Assembly (NCBI RefSeq): GCF_014651675.1
Contig: NZ_BMXI01000012.1
Span: forward strand, 62,001 to 126,000
DNA length: 64,000 nucleotides
Direction: 5' to 3'
Origin: Roseibacillus persicicus
GTDB lineage: Bacteria > Verrucomicrobiota > Verrucomicrobiia > Verrucomicrobiales > Akkermansiaceae
Shown in pieces: positions 26,784-41,700 of the stretch. Numbering within the stretch: the stretch's first letter is position 1; each line of letters starts with the position of its first letter. The notes under the pieces were generated by a model. It did no database searches. It had not been told where the DNA came from and saw only the letters and a list, made by a program, of their open reading frames with translations. A program made the translations under genes and the position numbers.

Positions 26784-29700
26784 TCATTCAGCAGCGGCCT
26801 CAGTCGCATTCAGTCGGAAGAAGTACTTTTCGGGCAACTCGGCGGGATCGAATTCAAATATGGTAAAGTCCATTGACTCGGTCTCCGGGCGGCCGTCATC
26901 GTCGCCGAAGAGGTCGATGCTCGCATTCCAATCGAAACTCGGAATCTCTTCCCAGCCTCCTCCAATGTCCGAACTTCGCTGTGGTGCAAATTCCACATAG
27001 TCTTCGGATCCTTTGCGGCGATGCATGGTGATCTGCACCAGACGGAAAGACCCTTGCTCCGACAATTCTATCGCGATAGGTGGTTCATCATCGGTCAATG
27101 GATTGGTGAGCATGGCCATCTCGTAGACGTTTGCTCTTTGGTCACCATCAGGATCCGCATCAGGTCCCAGATCTCCCAATGAAACGTCGGAGGGCAATTC
27201 TTCCCCGAAGGCTTCGGTGACCCAAGACCAGTAGAGATCGTCTTCCGCCACCTGAATGACCAATTGTCCCGTGGTAGTGAGGCCGTTGGCTGTCGCGGTG
27301 AGAGGAATCTGATAGCTTGCTGCTGCTACTCCGGAAGTATCCCAAGCAACCCGACCAACTCCTCCTCCCAAATCAGAGAATGACGAACCGGGCGCACCCG
27401 AGACATTCGCCCCGAGCACAATCGGATCTCCATCCGGATCAACGGCGACCACATCAAAGCTGTAGCTGCGGCCCTCCAGCCAGAGAAGCACCGGGATAGG
27501 TGCAAAGGCAGGAGGAAGGTCCTCTTCCACATCGACAACCGTCACAGAGAAGCTGGATTGAGCCATCAGATTCGGGCTCCCATTATCCGTAGCCATGACG
27601 GTGATGATGTGACTCTTTCCTGCTTGTTCATTAGTAGGCATCCAAGTGACCACCCCCGTCGCAGAGTCTATCGCCGCACCTGTCGGCGCGTTGCTTCCCA
27701 GCGAGTAGGTCAACTGCTGAATGGGCACGTCACCATCCGAAGCATCCATATCAACGATGAGCACTCCTCCGGCTGAAAGCGTCCGGGGACTGACCGAATT
27801 CAAGGTCGGAGCACTGTTGGTATCCTGCACCGTAATGGTAAATTCCTCATTGGCTACACCGGCTGGTTCGGCGGCATCCTGAGCTACCACGACAACTGTA
27901 ATTGTGCTTCCTCCAGAAGTTTCTCCCGTCACCCAACGCATCTCGCCAGTAATGGGATTGATGGTCAGACCTGTCGCCGTCGTTCCCACTGAGAACCTCA
28001 GATCGCCATTGTTCCCATCCGGGTCATTGGCATAGGCCTGCAGGATAAAGGTCTGCCCTTCTTGGATACTCTGATCGGCGATTGGCGATATCGTTGGCGG
28101 CAGATTCTCATCCACCACGGTCGTTGTCGCCTCCGCGACAGGAGATTTGACCTCGTTGTTGCCGGCATGGTCGATGGCTACGGAATAGAATGAGTAGGTC
28201 TCCCCTACCGTGCCGGGATAGACCGCTCCAGCCTCAGGCGTGTTGTCTTTCCACAACGACCAAGCACTACCATTGGCTGAGACATAGACATCGTAGAGAG
28301 CCACTCCCACGTTGTCACTCCCGCTCCAGAAGACTGGGATATCTGCCGGGCTGTTAGCCGGCAGCGCCGCCATCGAACTGGTGGGAGGCACAGAGTCCGC
28401 TTCGGGATTCACCTCATAGGTCAGCGTGTAGGTCCCCGGGCTGTCACAATCCACCAGGTGGAGGATGTTCTCGTAGATGGGTCGTCGTCCTTGACCAATA
28501 AAGGTACGGTCCGTGCTCCAGGCGTTGGAATCCAACTGCAAGATCTCACCATCTGAACGCGCCACACTGACCAAATTGAAATCCCCATCGCCGGGATCAG
28601 GAATCCGAATGTAGTTCCAGCCACTAAAGGCCCCCGTATTGAGCGTGACTGAGAAGTTTCCGCTACCAAGAGTCCCGGTCACAGAACCACTTTCTTGCAC
28701 TGTCACCAACTCAATCTCCCCATCTTGGAAGTGGATCGTGTCCGGGTAATCGTTCACATCCACCACATCATTCACGAGAAAGGCGGTCGAGCCATCCTTG
28801 GCGTCGATCACCCGAATCATCTCGTGAATTTCCACATTCTGCAGTAGCGAGATCCGGGAATCTCCCAGGCCTGTCACGTGCTCGAAGGTTGCATCGTAAT
28901 CGATAAAGAGGCCTTGCAACGTCGAGGTCATGAACCACGTGGCAATCGCATTTTCCTGCGGACCAAGATCTCCGAAGTCCGCTGTTAGAGATGGGGTCAC
29001 GGATTCGCCATCGACTTGTGTCGCGATAATCTTGAAGTCGACAAAGAGACCTTTCTCGTTTTCCACAATCTCGGGTTGGCCGGAAATAATCTTTAAGTCG
29101 CGAGCGGTTCCATAGCCGCTGTTTTCTACCAACACTGCCAACTTGTAAGGAACAGAAGGCTCAATCGCATCGGTGTAAGGATCGTCGGCATAGACATCGC
29201 GCTGATGGAAATACTTCAGCGAAAGCGCCGCATCGGGACGAACCGTGATGGGCACATTCTCGACCGGTATGGTGAACTCGAGACCGTCCTGCTCAAAGGT
29301 GATCACTCCACCAACCGTATACTGCTTCTCCTCAGTCAATGCAGCGGTGTCCCGTGGAATCAGCGTCCATTGCACTGTCCCAGAGCTACTCTCGTCAATT
29401 GTTCCTGAACCCTCGATGCTATCAAGACCATCCAACCGACTCACCTGAATATTGAACAGGTCCTCCGAAGGCTCACCCAACAAGTCACGAATCTGAAGGT
29501 CAAAGCCGACATCGGTAACGTTGGCATCGTCTCGCTCGTTCTCCAATACCAAGGTCGCCTCGAAGGCTGTGCGGGTCAGCATGAGGTCTTGAGAGATCTC
29601 GATTTTCACCCGTGCGCAAGCCCCGCCTTGTCCATCGGCGAGGGCCTCTTGAACTTCCTGCACTCCCTTGATTGATTGCTCAAGGGGATCCAGGAACCCT

Positions 29701-32700
29701 TCCTCGCGACTCTCATCCACCGCCTCAATGAAGTTACCAACGGCCTCCTTCAATTGGCTGTCGTAGATGAAGTCCACGCTATCACCCTCCGGCACATCTT
29801 CTGGTTCAAAGATATCGAGTAGGGAGTATTCCCAGGTTCGGTTCCATCTTGCCACGATTGCCGCGAATTCGGGGGCATAGGAATCAAACGGCTCAGCCAA
29901 GGTCGCCAACTCGGCAGCCTCGGCAGCAGAGATAAACACTTCGTCCGGTGAGTCATTCTGAATGGCTTGGACAAAGCGGGCATGCCAGGCGATTCCCTCA
30001 TCATAGGTCATCAGGAAAACCCTTTCCCGCGAGCCGAAGATAACAGCCGGAACATCAAAGTAGGTTTCGAGACGAGAGAATCCCGGAGTGGCTTCCAAGG
30101 CAAACTGCCTCTGCTCGACACTTAGATATTCATACCAAGGAACTCCAATGACAACGGCAGCACCCGACTTGTCGCCTTTCCGCTCTTTGAAAGAGGCCAA
30201 CTTCGCGGAACCTCCTCCGAAGGGACCTCCCGGGCCCCCTCCGCCTCCAGCACCTCCGCCGCCGCCTCCTCCAGCATCGGCCGCACACCTCCGCATCGCC
30301 TCAAGGCAAGCAATTGTCGCCGTGGCGGGAGTCGGGTCAAAGAATCCGGCAGCAGCGAGAGCGCAATCCCCTGCCGCTCGCGCGCCTCCTTCACCAGTCA
30401 TGATTGCCGTGCCGGTATTATACCCGCAGTTCCAGGCACTGTAGAGGTCTCCGATGATTGGAATGTAGCCAATTACGCAATCGAGCGCAGCCTTCTGCAC
30501 ACAAGGGTCGCAAGCGTCCAGGGAGGAGAAGGAAGACGACGAGCCACTCGCTCCGCCGCCACCTCCACCGCCGCCACCTCCGCTGCCGAAGTAGCCACCG
30601 TGGAAGCCAAGGTAGCCTCCACCGCCACCTCCTCCGCCGCCGCCACAATTTCCAACAACTCCACTGAACCCAATTCCGGAAGACTTGCCGACATCATTGG
30701 GACCGCAGGGGTAGGACCATACCAACTTGCCTCCCGCACCACACGGCACGCTGGCGGCCTTCTCTCCTTTTTTGAGCTTTCTAACAGACTTTAGCCCACC
30801 CTCATCCAAGGTGACGACATTGCCTTCTTCGTCAAAGATGCCAATGCGCGTGATGCTCACTGGCACCACAAGCGAACTCTTCGCGGGAATGGTTCCCACG
30901 TTTTGAATCAGCGGAGTGAAGCGATAGAAGGGATGGCTTGAGAATTCGAATTCACTATTCTGTGCGTCGATGAAGCCTTGGTTGGTGATTGTCACATTGA
31001 CCACCTTACCCTGCCCCAGCGCTCGAAGATCTTCCACATCGATGCTGGCAGGTGAGAGAGTGACCACCGGCGCGGGAACATTGGTTTCGAAAGTGGTCTC
31101 CACAGTAATGCGGTAGGTATCTTCGATCTCCACCTCCTCTACCGTCCAAGTGTAGGTAACCAGTTGCTTGGAGATGAAGGCCAACTCGGTGGTTAGCACC
31201 CCGGCATTAACGAAAATATTATTCGAATAGCGCTCATGCTGCGGCGCGGTGACTTCCACCCGATACCATCCCTCCATCAAGTCAGGGAAGCTTGCCACAC
31301 CGTCCAGTCCTGTGGTCACCGTAGCGATTTGCTGGGAGGAGATGGCATCGCGCACAACCACTGTGGCACCCTCAAGAGCCGGAGCTTCCTCGGTAAAGTA
31401 GTAAAGTTCGTCCACCACTTTGATGTCGAGATCTCCCATCAAATCGGAGACCACCCGGAAGCGATAGTTGATATTGCGAGACCCTCCATTGGCCGCATTC
31501 AGCGCCAGATTGCCCGTGAAAAGAGTCAAGTCCACCGTGGCATCGGGTGCCAGTTGAAGAGAGACCGTAGTGCTCTCTCCGGGGTCCAGCGAGGCGATCG
31601 GATTACTGGATGACAGCGACATCCAGGGAACATCTGGCAGAAGCACCTGAATCGGTCCGGTGGCAAGACCTCCTGTATTGGTGACTTGGAAGCTCGCAGA
31701 CTTCGAAGTCCCCCGTAGCACCGAACAATCCAAACTGGACGGGTCCAGAGTGAGCACGGGAACCAGCCGATCCGCTCGAACCGAGATTCCCCGCGCTCGC
31801 AAAACTCCTTCCGCAGTATTGACTTCAAGTCCAAACAACCCGGTGCCCGAAAAACCTGCCGCTGCAGAAACGGAGATTGGCACTACCATTTCTCCTCCGG
31901 CAGGAATCATAGTGCCAGGAGCCATCGGGCTGATGGTCAGCCCTGAAGGAAGGTCGCTAACGACCGACAAATCCACCCCCGTTAAATCCTGACTGTTAGG
32001 ATTGGATAGAGTGGTTTGCACCACGACCGTTTCCCCTTCATTCAGTCGGACTGCTGGAGGTTGGCTGAATCCAATCGTCAGAATCTCAAAAGCATCTTGC
32101 ACCGGAGCGCTCGAAGTTCCGGGGTGAGTCGCTCCAATCGTATACGAACCACCTTCATTCGGCAGCGGAGTCCAAGTAGTGGTGAAGTCGCCGTTCGAGT
32201 CCGTGAAGGCCGAGATGACCCGTTCGGTCTCACCCATCCTGATGTGAATATTCACCATTGAGAAGGACGCGTCCAATCCCTCCGGAGTAGTAGCCGATCC
32301 TGTGAACTCGATTGGGGTATTAGCCGGAATAGTCGTTTCTTCAGCTTGAACCACGACGTTATAGGCAGGAATCACCTCTAACGGAATCGCCCTCACCGCC
32401 GTATTGTTCGTCTCGAGAACCTCCTCCACGGTATTCGCGGGATCGACCGTCACAATGAGATAGTATTCTCCAACCTCTCGCGGAACGAAGATGGAAACAT
32501 TTCGACTATAGCTCCCATTGGCCAAGACATCGCCGGTCTGTTCAATTTGCCGGAGAATCACATCATCTTCACTCGGCGAAGGATCGGTGGAAAGATACAC
32601 CCGCTCAAGGAAGATGTTTTCGATTGAGTCTTCCAAGCCCAGATTCCGAACTCGATAGCCGACCGAAATCGTGCTCTCGGACTTCGCGGTGAGAGGGGCG

Positions 32701-35700
32701 CTCAGCTGGTCGGGAGCAAAGTCCGGAAGAGCCTCGTCCGTCACCGAGAACCTTGCCAAGCCATCAGTGTAGCCCGGTGCCGAAGCCCTCAGAATGACCG
32801 TTCGGGTTCCCGACGACACACTATTTAGAGCAGTCACAGATACCGGAACTTCAGATACCCCCGCAGGGAAAGTCACGCTGCTGGGAGCCGAAATTTCACC
32901 CATGGGCGTCTGGGTCAAATCCACAGTCAGGGCATCAACAGGTTCAAGCCCGCCTCGCCTGAGGGTAAAGCTATGAATACTTCCCTCATTCAATAGGGAG
33001 GCATCTGGCAACAGCGTCAACGATGGCCCCTCGTTATCGCGCACTTCCAATGTCGAGATGGAAGAAGTTGATACCACTTGGGAGCCCGCCTCAACCCGAG
33101 CTTGCAGGTCCAAGAACTGGTTCCCATCGGCCAGACTATTGTCGATGATCGACACCACAAAACCGATCTCCAATTGACCAGCCGGGATAGTCACAAACGA
33201 GGGCACGGTCGCTTGGTCAGGGGCTGTGTTTGAAAGGTAGACGCGCTGTGACAAACTACTCGCATCAGCCCGGCGCACCCGTGCTGTAACGGCTCCGAAA
33301 TCCTCGGAAACACTTGTTTCATCAACTTCCAGAGTCAGCACCGGGGTGTCATCGTCCAACAAAAACAGGTTACTAGTCGCATCCCTGTGATTGAGTGCGG
33401 TTGCGTTCACTGTCACCGTACTCGGTGCCTCTACCCGCGAATCCTGAATTGCTGTTAGAATAAAATCCGCGCTAGTGCTACCCGCTGGAATCAGAATTGG
33501 CTGCAGGGTTTCCACTTCTCCCGCCCGATTGGTGCCCACCACCACGGAGACGTCTTCGGCCACGGCTGAGGGGATGGAAACCTGTCCTTGCAGGGGAGCC
33601 CCTTCCGCCAAGGTGTCGCTCGGGAAGGCCAAGGTGAGTTGAGGAAACTCTCTGACCCGAGTCACAGATACCGCGTTGGAATTAGGACTGCTACCCGCTC
33701 GATTCACGGCCGTCGCGACGAAGGAGCTCAATCCAACTGGAAGGCTGGCGGTATAGTTCAGGAATCCTCCCGAATTTGCATAGCCAGAGAAAATCAAAGT
33801 CCCATCCCGACGGATTCTCACATTCGCCGAAGGAACAGTCGTGATTTGCAAGGTGACAGTGGGCTCCTCCACTTCCACCCCAGTGCCCGGCTGGGAAATA
33901 ACAGGTGCGGGCAAGGTTGCCAAATTGACTGAAATCTCGATTTGTTCTTCAGAGAAAGTGCCTGCAGTGTCGAAAACCCGCGCTATCAAATTGTAGGAAC
34001 CGTCAGGAACACTGCCGACATTCCAGTTAGCTAACAATCCATTACCCTCAAAAGTATCACGACCGATGAGAACCTGATTCTGGGCACCGACAGGTTGATA
34101 GTAGAACTCGGCAGAGGCAACCCCCTGATTATCTGTAGCAGTCACGCTCAGCTGCCCAGACTCGGTCAAGACCTCACCTCCCAACAGCGGACTTCCATTC
34201 CAACTGAAAGAAGTAATTGTCGGAGGCTGGGCGTCGATATCGTAGGCTGCGCTGGCAACTCCGGAAGGATTGAATCCCGCCTTGTAACCGCGCGCCCGCA
34301 CGGTTGCATCCGCTGGCACCGTGAAAGAACCGGTATAGACAGGAGACCCTTGGTCAGGAATGCTCCCATCGGTGGTCACGTAAAGAGTTGCTCCATCCGT
34401 GCTGGTCTCGATGCTCACCTCAACCGCTGACGTGTAGGTCCCTCCCGCAGGAGAAATCACTGGAGTGGAAACGGTTTGACTAAACTCCGCATCGCTAAAG
34501 AGCTGACTCTGGGGCACTGCTGCAAAGGGTTCGCTAAACGACTCCCACCGGAAGCTGATGACCGCGCTGCTCACCTCCTCGACATACTCTAGCTGGATGT
34601 CATAGAGCACCCCCGCCTCCAACGTCACTGGAGCCGCAAACCGTTCCACCAGACTGCTCGAATCCAGCTCATCGATCAGCACCTCCGAAGGCTCGAAGGT
34701 TCCATTTCGGTCCAGATCGATCATCAGGCGGGATCCATCATCACGAGTAGAGAAAATGTATTCTTCTGAGAAACGAGGAAGGATTTGCCCTGTCCATCGC
34801 ACCGAGAAGTAGTCCGGTCCGATAGCCGGGTCAGGACTTCCCCCACCCCAATTGAAATCCACGTTGGGATCCAAGCGAGTCAAGGATGCCCCCGTGAAAT
34901 CCTCATTGTCATAATAGGTTCCCAATAGTCCGTCGCCCCCTCCCGGAGGATCGCCAATGAGATAAGTCGCTTCCGAAAGATTACTGGGATTGAAGCCGTC
35001 CAAGAACGCGCGCGCACGAACTCGGGCGGAAGCGGTTAGAACGATGGAAGCTTCATACAAGGTCGAGCTCTCATCCGGCACCGAGCCATCCAAGGTATAG
35101 TAGATAGCAGCCCCCGGACTCGCGCTCTGCAACTCGACAGTGACTCCACCCGGGTGGAGTCCTCCCCCACTTGGCGAAAAGCCAACCACTCCGGTTGCCG
35201 AACTCGCTATTCCATAGGTTGCCCGTATCTCGTCCTCAAAGACCTCCCGGTCAAAATCGTTGAGCGTCCCTTTGAAGAGAATCACTTCACTCATCGCCCC
35301 CGAGAAGTAAGCATCATTCGACCAATTGCTCCGCCCCACATAGTTGAGATGGCGAATCACATTGAATGGCAGATCGACATTGCCTTCTACCTCCAGATTC
35401 CCGTTTCGATAGATTCGGGTTCGCCCATCCGGCTCCTGCACTACGGTCAGGATTTGGTCGGTGAGTGAACGCAGGGAATCGGTAGAGGAGATCCCCGAAG
35501 ATGATCCACCACGCCGAAGACCGAAGTGAAAATTCGTTGAGGTGGCTTCGCGAGCAAAGAAAATATTGTCGTTGTTGGTTCCTTGGCCGAAATCGATCAA
35601 TCGCTCCCAGGAAGATAGAGACTCATCTGGCGAAGTGACGAAAATGGCGGTGAGACCATTTTCAAAGTCTTCAAATCCCGGCCTAACAGACAAATAGTCA

Positions 35701-38700
35701 TCGACTCCATCGAAGAGCACCCCTCCCGAGTTCCCAATAGCCGTCGCGCTAAAGGTCGGAGCACTGCTGGAAGCAGCCACTACGGCATCTGCTCCCTGAC
35801 CAGATAGATCGCGCCAGGTGGTCACCTCCGAACCATCGACTTCAACCCCGTAAGTTCCGCTCAACCACAGAGTCAGATTGTCCCTCGACGGAGGAACAGG
35901 CGCCGCTCCATCGATGAAAAAGACCCCGGTGGTAACTGGGCTGGCCAGGTATCCGGAAAGGAACGAACGAGCTTTGACGGTGGTATTGGCTGACACCGTA
36001 AAGCTACCGGCATATAGCGTCGAGCTCTCTGTCGGTTCGCTCCCATCCAAGGTGTAGCGAATCTCCGCCCCCGGCACCTGTCCCTCCAGCGTGATCGTTT
36101 GACTGGTAGCAAAAAGGCCTCCACGAGGAGTCATCCCCGGTTCCGGAAGCGCTTCGGGCGTCAGACCGTGCTTGTCGGAAAGAGCCTTGGCAACCGCCTG
36201 GCGTTCACCCGGCGTTAGGACCCGATCATAGATGATCAACTCAGCGAGGTCGGCATTGACCGGTTGATTGTAGACACCCTCTCCGCCCCCCAATGCGATC
36301 CGTCCCAAGTTCCCGACATACGATGGGTTCTGCGTGGAATCTCTCCCGGCAAAGAAGTATCGACTGCCACCCTCCCCTTGTTCGCCAATCACGAGAACAG
36401 GCTGGTCAGACGGCAGCGGAGTTTGCGAAATCCATCCGTCAGCGTAGAAGCCCTGTGTCCCCGAGTGCGGCCCCAACAACCAGTTGTTCCCGCTGGCGCT
36501 TTGCAACAATCGGCCATACGAGCCTCCCAGATGCTCCAACACCATGAAGACTGTCGAAGGTCTTTCCACGAGGTAATCGACTGGACCTAAAAGACCATCA
36601 TTGACCCCGTCAAATCTGACGGCATTGGTCGGCGGCTGAGCTGCGGTGAGATTGGGGATCCGAAAGCGGCAATTCGCCGTCATAAGGTAGCGGTCATCAT
36701 TGACCGCGGTCCCCGGGTAAAGCGTCGCTTCATTTTGCGAATAGCGACTGCGATTAAGGTATGTGATCCCAAAGTTGACCGGCTGATTGTTCAGATCTTG
36801 GCTGAGGTAAATGTCATCGCCAGTATAGCCAGTTGCATACAAGGCATAGGTTCCCGGCTGAAGTAAAATGGGGCTCGGCAAAGGAAGAAGCCGAATGCCT
36901 TCCTCCAAGACTCCGGGATTCGCATCCGTAAAGGTCAACTCTGCGAGGAGAGCCCCAGCAGTATCATCGGATCGGTCTGCGGATGTGTTGCCACTTGTCC
37001 CACCGTCATCCATCTCAATCAACTTGACTGTGATCGACCCCTTGATGCCATCACCATAGGCATCCAATGCACCTAAATGAGTCACCTCCAAAGAACGGTC
37101 CACTTGGAAGTCGCTTCCTATAAACCCGCTGTAACCTCCGGTCAGGCTCGATGACGTATAAGGTGCCAGCAGGCGGCTCTTGCCTTCTCCCCCAAAGGCA
37201 TCTTCTACCAATGCCGGGGCACGTTCTTCCGATACTTGATAAACGTCCCTCCCGTGCCCAGAGAGATCCCGCCAGCGTTCGACCCTGCCGGATGTACCCA
37301 ATTCAACTCCCACATCTCCTGTGATCCAGAAGGCAGGATCTGACACGGGAAGCGGGTGCTCGTTTTCGTCCCCATAGAACGTTTCGGCGACCGGACTGGC
37401 CTCCAGCCCCGGACCGAATGCTTTGGCCTTCACAAGCGTTCCTCGCGGGACGGAGAATGGCCCCGCATAGAGGGCCGACCCTGCAGTGGGCTCGCTGCCA
37501 TCCAAAGTATAGCGAATCTCCACGCCTGGTGTCACAGACGAGATACTGACCTCCACCGAATTCGACCCGTAGCTGGCGAAAGGTCCGATCTCGGGAGTTT
37601 CTGCCCGCGCGGGATAGACTCCGCTGCGAGCGGCGAGGTAATTGGACACGAGACTGATCTCGCTTTCATCAAGCGCCCGGTCGTAAACCACCACTTCGGA
37701 AATCCGGACTGCGATCGGATCGAATGAAACCCCATTTTCTCCTCCCCCCAGAAGCAAACGCCCTGGCGAGGCCGACGAGAGAAACGGATTAACGGTCACA
37801 TTGTTTCCATTTCTCCAGGCCGTCGTTTGATCCGTGTCATTGACCATTGCGGCCAGCATCGGCGTTCTCAACTCGAAGCTTTCCTCCCGCACCCATCCTC
37901 CGGCGTAAAAGCCGCGACGATCAATCGACCAGTTGCTCCCGGAGGAATTCTGCAGCACATCGCCATTGTCTTCGCGGTCTACCTCAAAGGTCACAAAGAC
38001 CGTGGAGGGCCGGCCAAAGTCCATTGCCTCCACCCCATGCAAGGCATCATCGACCCCATCAAATACGACAGCAGGAACAGATGCTGAACCACCCTCTGGA
38101 GCGACCCTGAAGTTAGCGACCCCATTGTAGTCCAACGGTCCACTGCCATCGACAATCGTCGGGAACGCTCCTGCCGTGCCGTTGTAGACGCAGGTCGGAA
38201 AAGAAAATCTATCGTCGGAGATCGTGTTGGATCCCTGGCTCTCGCGATAACGATCTCCCCCTGTGTAACCCCAGGCAAAGACAGTGTATTCCCCAGGACC
38301 GAGAGTCACAGGACTCGGAAGAGGCTTGAACCGTTGCTGGGTGCCCACCAGCTCGCCGGGAGAAGCTTGCGTGAAGGTTTCGGATGCAAGCAGAACTCCT
38401 CCGGAATCATCGCCCCGGGCAGCCGTTCCATTGTCGTCGCGAGTCCACACTTCCACTGTGATGGTTCCACTAAAGCCGTCACCCAGGTGGTCGAACGCTC
38501 CCAAGTGAGTGAGCTCGATCTCGCTATGGACGGTGAGGTCATTACCCAGACTTCCGGAGTAGTTTCGAGTTCCAATATCATCCGTGATTCGAATCGCTCC
38601 CCGGCTCGTATCGTTGATGCCATCGCTCACAAGGGTGGGACGCAGGGAGGAAATGCTCTGCAAAACATCGTTCCCGTTCCCGGTCAAATCGCTCCAGGAT

Positions 38701-41700
38701 GAGACCCGTCCTTCTCCATCTACAGTCAACCCGCAATCGGCGCGCAACCACATCGTCGCATCGGCAACGGGCAACTCAATCCCACCAGAATCACCATAAA
38801 ACTCATCTCTAACAGAACCACCCAGTCCAGCCAAGTAAGCACGAGCGCGAACCTTGGTCCCGCGTGCAACCGCAAGCGCCCCAGTGTAGAGAGGACTGGC
38901 CTCGCTCGGCTCGCTCCCATCCAGCGTATACCGAATTTCCGCACCCACAGCAGACTCGAGCGTCACGGACACTGCGCCCGTTCCAAAATCTCCTTCCGGC
39001 GAAAATGCCACTTCCGGAGCACTCCGCGGCTCACCGAGATAGCGACTCTCCAACCAATTTTCCACCGAGAGCATTTCACTTTCATTCAGGACGCGGTCAA
39101 AGGAGAGCACCTCCGCAATCTCAACCCACAACGGGCTGTAAGAATTTCCAACTCCTCCTCCCAAAGTCAGCCGGTTGGGCGAACCCACTCTTGTTTCATG
39201 CTCGGTCCAATCCTCCCCGTTCATGAAAAAGCGGCTTCCTGCCCCTTCCATTGTCATTCCGGCGATGGCAACCTCGGCTCGGGGAATGGTGCGATTGTTG
39301 ACCCAGTTGGTATTGTAGAAGCCATCGTTGCGGAGCATCCACCAGTTGGCGTCGCCCGGGCTGCTTTGCATCACATAACCACCGCTTGTCCCCTTCCGCT
39401 CAAAAACGACAAAGACCGTAGCAGGCCGATCAATTTCAGAGCCAGGCACCGCCCACAGACCATCATTCACACCGTCGAAACTGACCGTGGGCAAGGAGGA
39501 CACCGTTCCACTGGTCCGATTGAATACGAAGTTCGCCGAACCCTCATACTTCACCTCGTCACTATCCAAATTAGTCGGCCAAGCCCCCAGGGTGGAGATA
39601 TAGCGCGAGCGATTGACAAACTCGATACCTTGCCCACTTAACCACGAACCACTGGTAGAGTTCTTGTAAAGATTGGTTCCCGAAAAGCCCCACCCTAACA
39701 GAGTGTAACTGCCAGGCGTTAGAATCAGAGGAGAAGGCAGGGTCTTACTCCTCAAGCTATCCGCCCCCAAGGTCCCCGGCTCCGCGGGAGTAAACTCAAC
39801 TTCAACCAGGGAAGTTCCCGCAAGATCGTCCTCCGGGGTCCGTGGTGTTCCGCTCTCGTTGCGCTCCCAGATGGCGACCGTGACCGCAGTTGCAAATCCG
39901 TCCCCCAAATGATCGAATGCCTGCAATTCTGTAATTTCAATTTCTTCCGTGACAATGAAATCCATCCCGAGAGTTCCATTGTGGGCGTAGACGCCTGCAT
40001 TCGTATTTGTTGAGGTCTGAATGGCGGTTCCCCCGCCTACACTCAGTCCTATGGGTTCAAGCGCAGGCCGCTGATAGCCGGTGCCTTGTTCAAAGTCTCT
40101 TCCGTTCCCGCTGAGATCCTGCCACTGCATCACGCGGCCCTCGGAATCGAGCTCGACCCCCCGATCAGCGCGCAGCCACAGATTGGCACCGCCCACGGGC
40201 ACCTCGCTGGCACTACTATCTTCATAGTAGCGAGCGGCAACCCCACTCTCGGGATTACTGGCAAGAAAGGCCTTAGCCCGCACTTCCGTTCCACGGGCCA
40301 CACTGATAGCCGCAGAATAGAGCGGGGAAGCAGTATCGGGCTCACTTCCATCCAGAGTATAGCGAATCGCAGCTCCCGGCGTGGCGCAGGAAATCGTTAC
40401 TGATACCGGCGAGCTACCAAGAGCCGCACTTGGCGAAATTACCGGAGTATCGACCGGCAAAGCATCAAACCCATAGCGCTCGGCCAAGTAATTGTTAACC
40501 ACCCACCGCTCGCTGTCGGTCAATTCTTTCTCATAGGCCAGGATTTCCGCAATCCTCGCCGCAACCGGTGAGGTGGAGCGGCCTACTCCTCCGCCGATTG
40601 CCAAGCGACCGGGATTTGCAGCGTTGAAGTTCCCGAAGTGCGTCCAGTCCTCCCCGTTCACCCTCACTCGGGTACCTGCGGCTTGGTTTTCCATTTCCAC
40701 GAACCAGGGTTCGCGCCAGTCCCGTTCCTGATTCCGGACAACACCATTGCAGTAAGCCAAGTTCTGGCTCAGATACCAATGGGGACCGCCGGAACTATTC
40801 TGCATGATGAATCCGCCATCATTCCAGTCTCTCTCATAGACAATAAAAATACTTCCCGGCCGGGAAAGAGAGAGAGTTTCGGGAGCTTGCAAGCCATCAT
40901 TGCTGCCATCGAACCGGACCGCCGCCCGTTCGAACAGAGTCTCACCAGATATCGTGAAGCGGAAGTTTGCGGCGCTCGCATAACGATCATCATATGACGA
41001 AAAACTTGTCCCCCAGGCCCCGGGAGAACCTGCTGGGGAGTAACGCCCTTTCCCGACTCTCCGCACCGCACGAACGGCACTACCGGAATCATTGGAAGCA
41101 ACATGGTAGCTCTGGCTGCCATATCCCCAGGCTCCGATGTAGTAGCTTCCGGGGGCCAGGGTCACGGGAGCAGCCAGGCTCTTCCAACGCTGGTTCCCCT
41201 CCAGATCGCCGGGTTCAGCGACAGTAAATTCCAGCTGAGTCAAAATCGCTCCTTCACCGTCATCCGTGGTGATCTCAGGAGTTCCGTTCTCAAGCCGCTG
41301 CCAAATGGCCACCGTAATTGATTCAGAAAGCCCGTCTCGATTGTTGTCGAAGACCCCCAATTCGGTCACTTGGATCTCCTCATCAACAACAAAATCCGTT
41401 CCGACGGTCCCCGTGTAGCTACTGTTGCCATTTGCGTTCAGCGCGATTCGCGAAAGCTGTCCTCCACCGGAGGTGAAAGCATTGGTAACGATGGCTGGTC
41501 GCTTGGATTCATCGCTTTGTTCGAAGTGATTGCCATTGCCGGACTGATCTTCCCAACGCTCAATCAGACCCGCACCATCAGTAATGATTCCCATATCTCC
41601 TCTCAACCAAACAGCCGGATCCGAGATAGGGGGAGACTGAGCAAACATTTGAGCCGTGGACAAGAGGATCCATGCGACAAACCCAGTTGAGAGTTTTCGA

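Noticed and set aside
30190-30700. CRISPR-like or tandem DNA repeat at the glycine tracts
   Set aside because: The repeats are glycine-codon runs of a coding region, with no spacer pattern.
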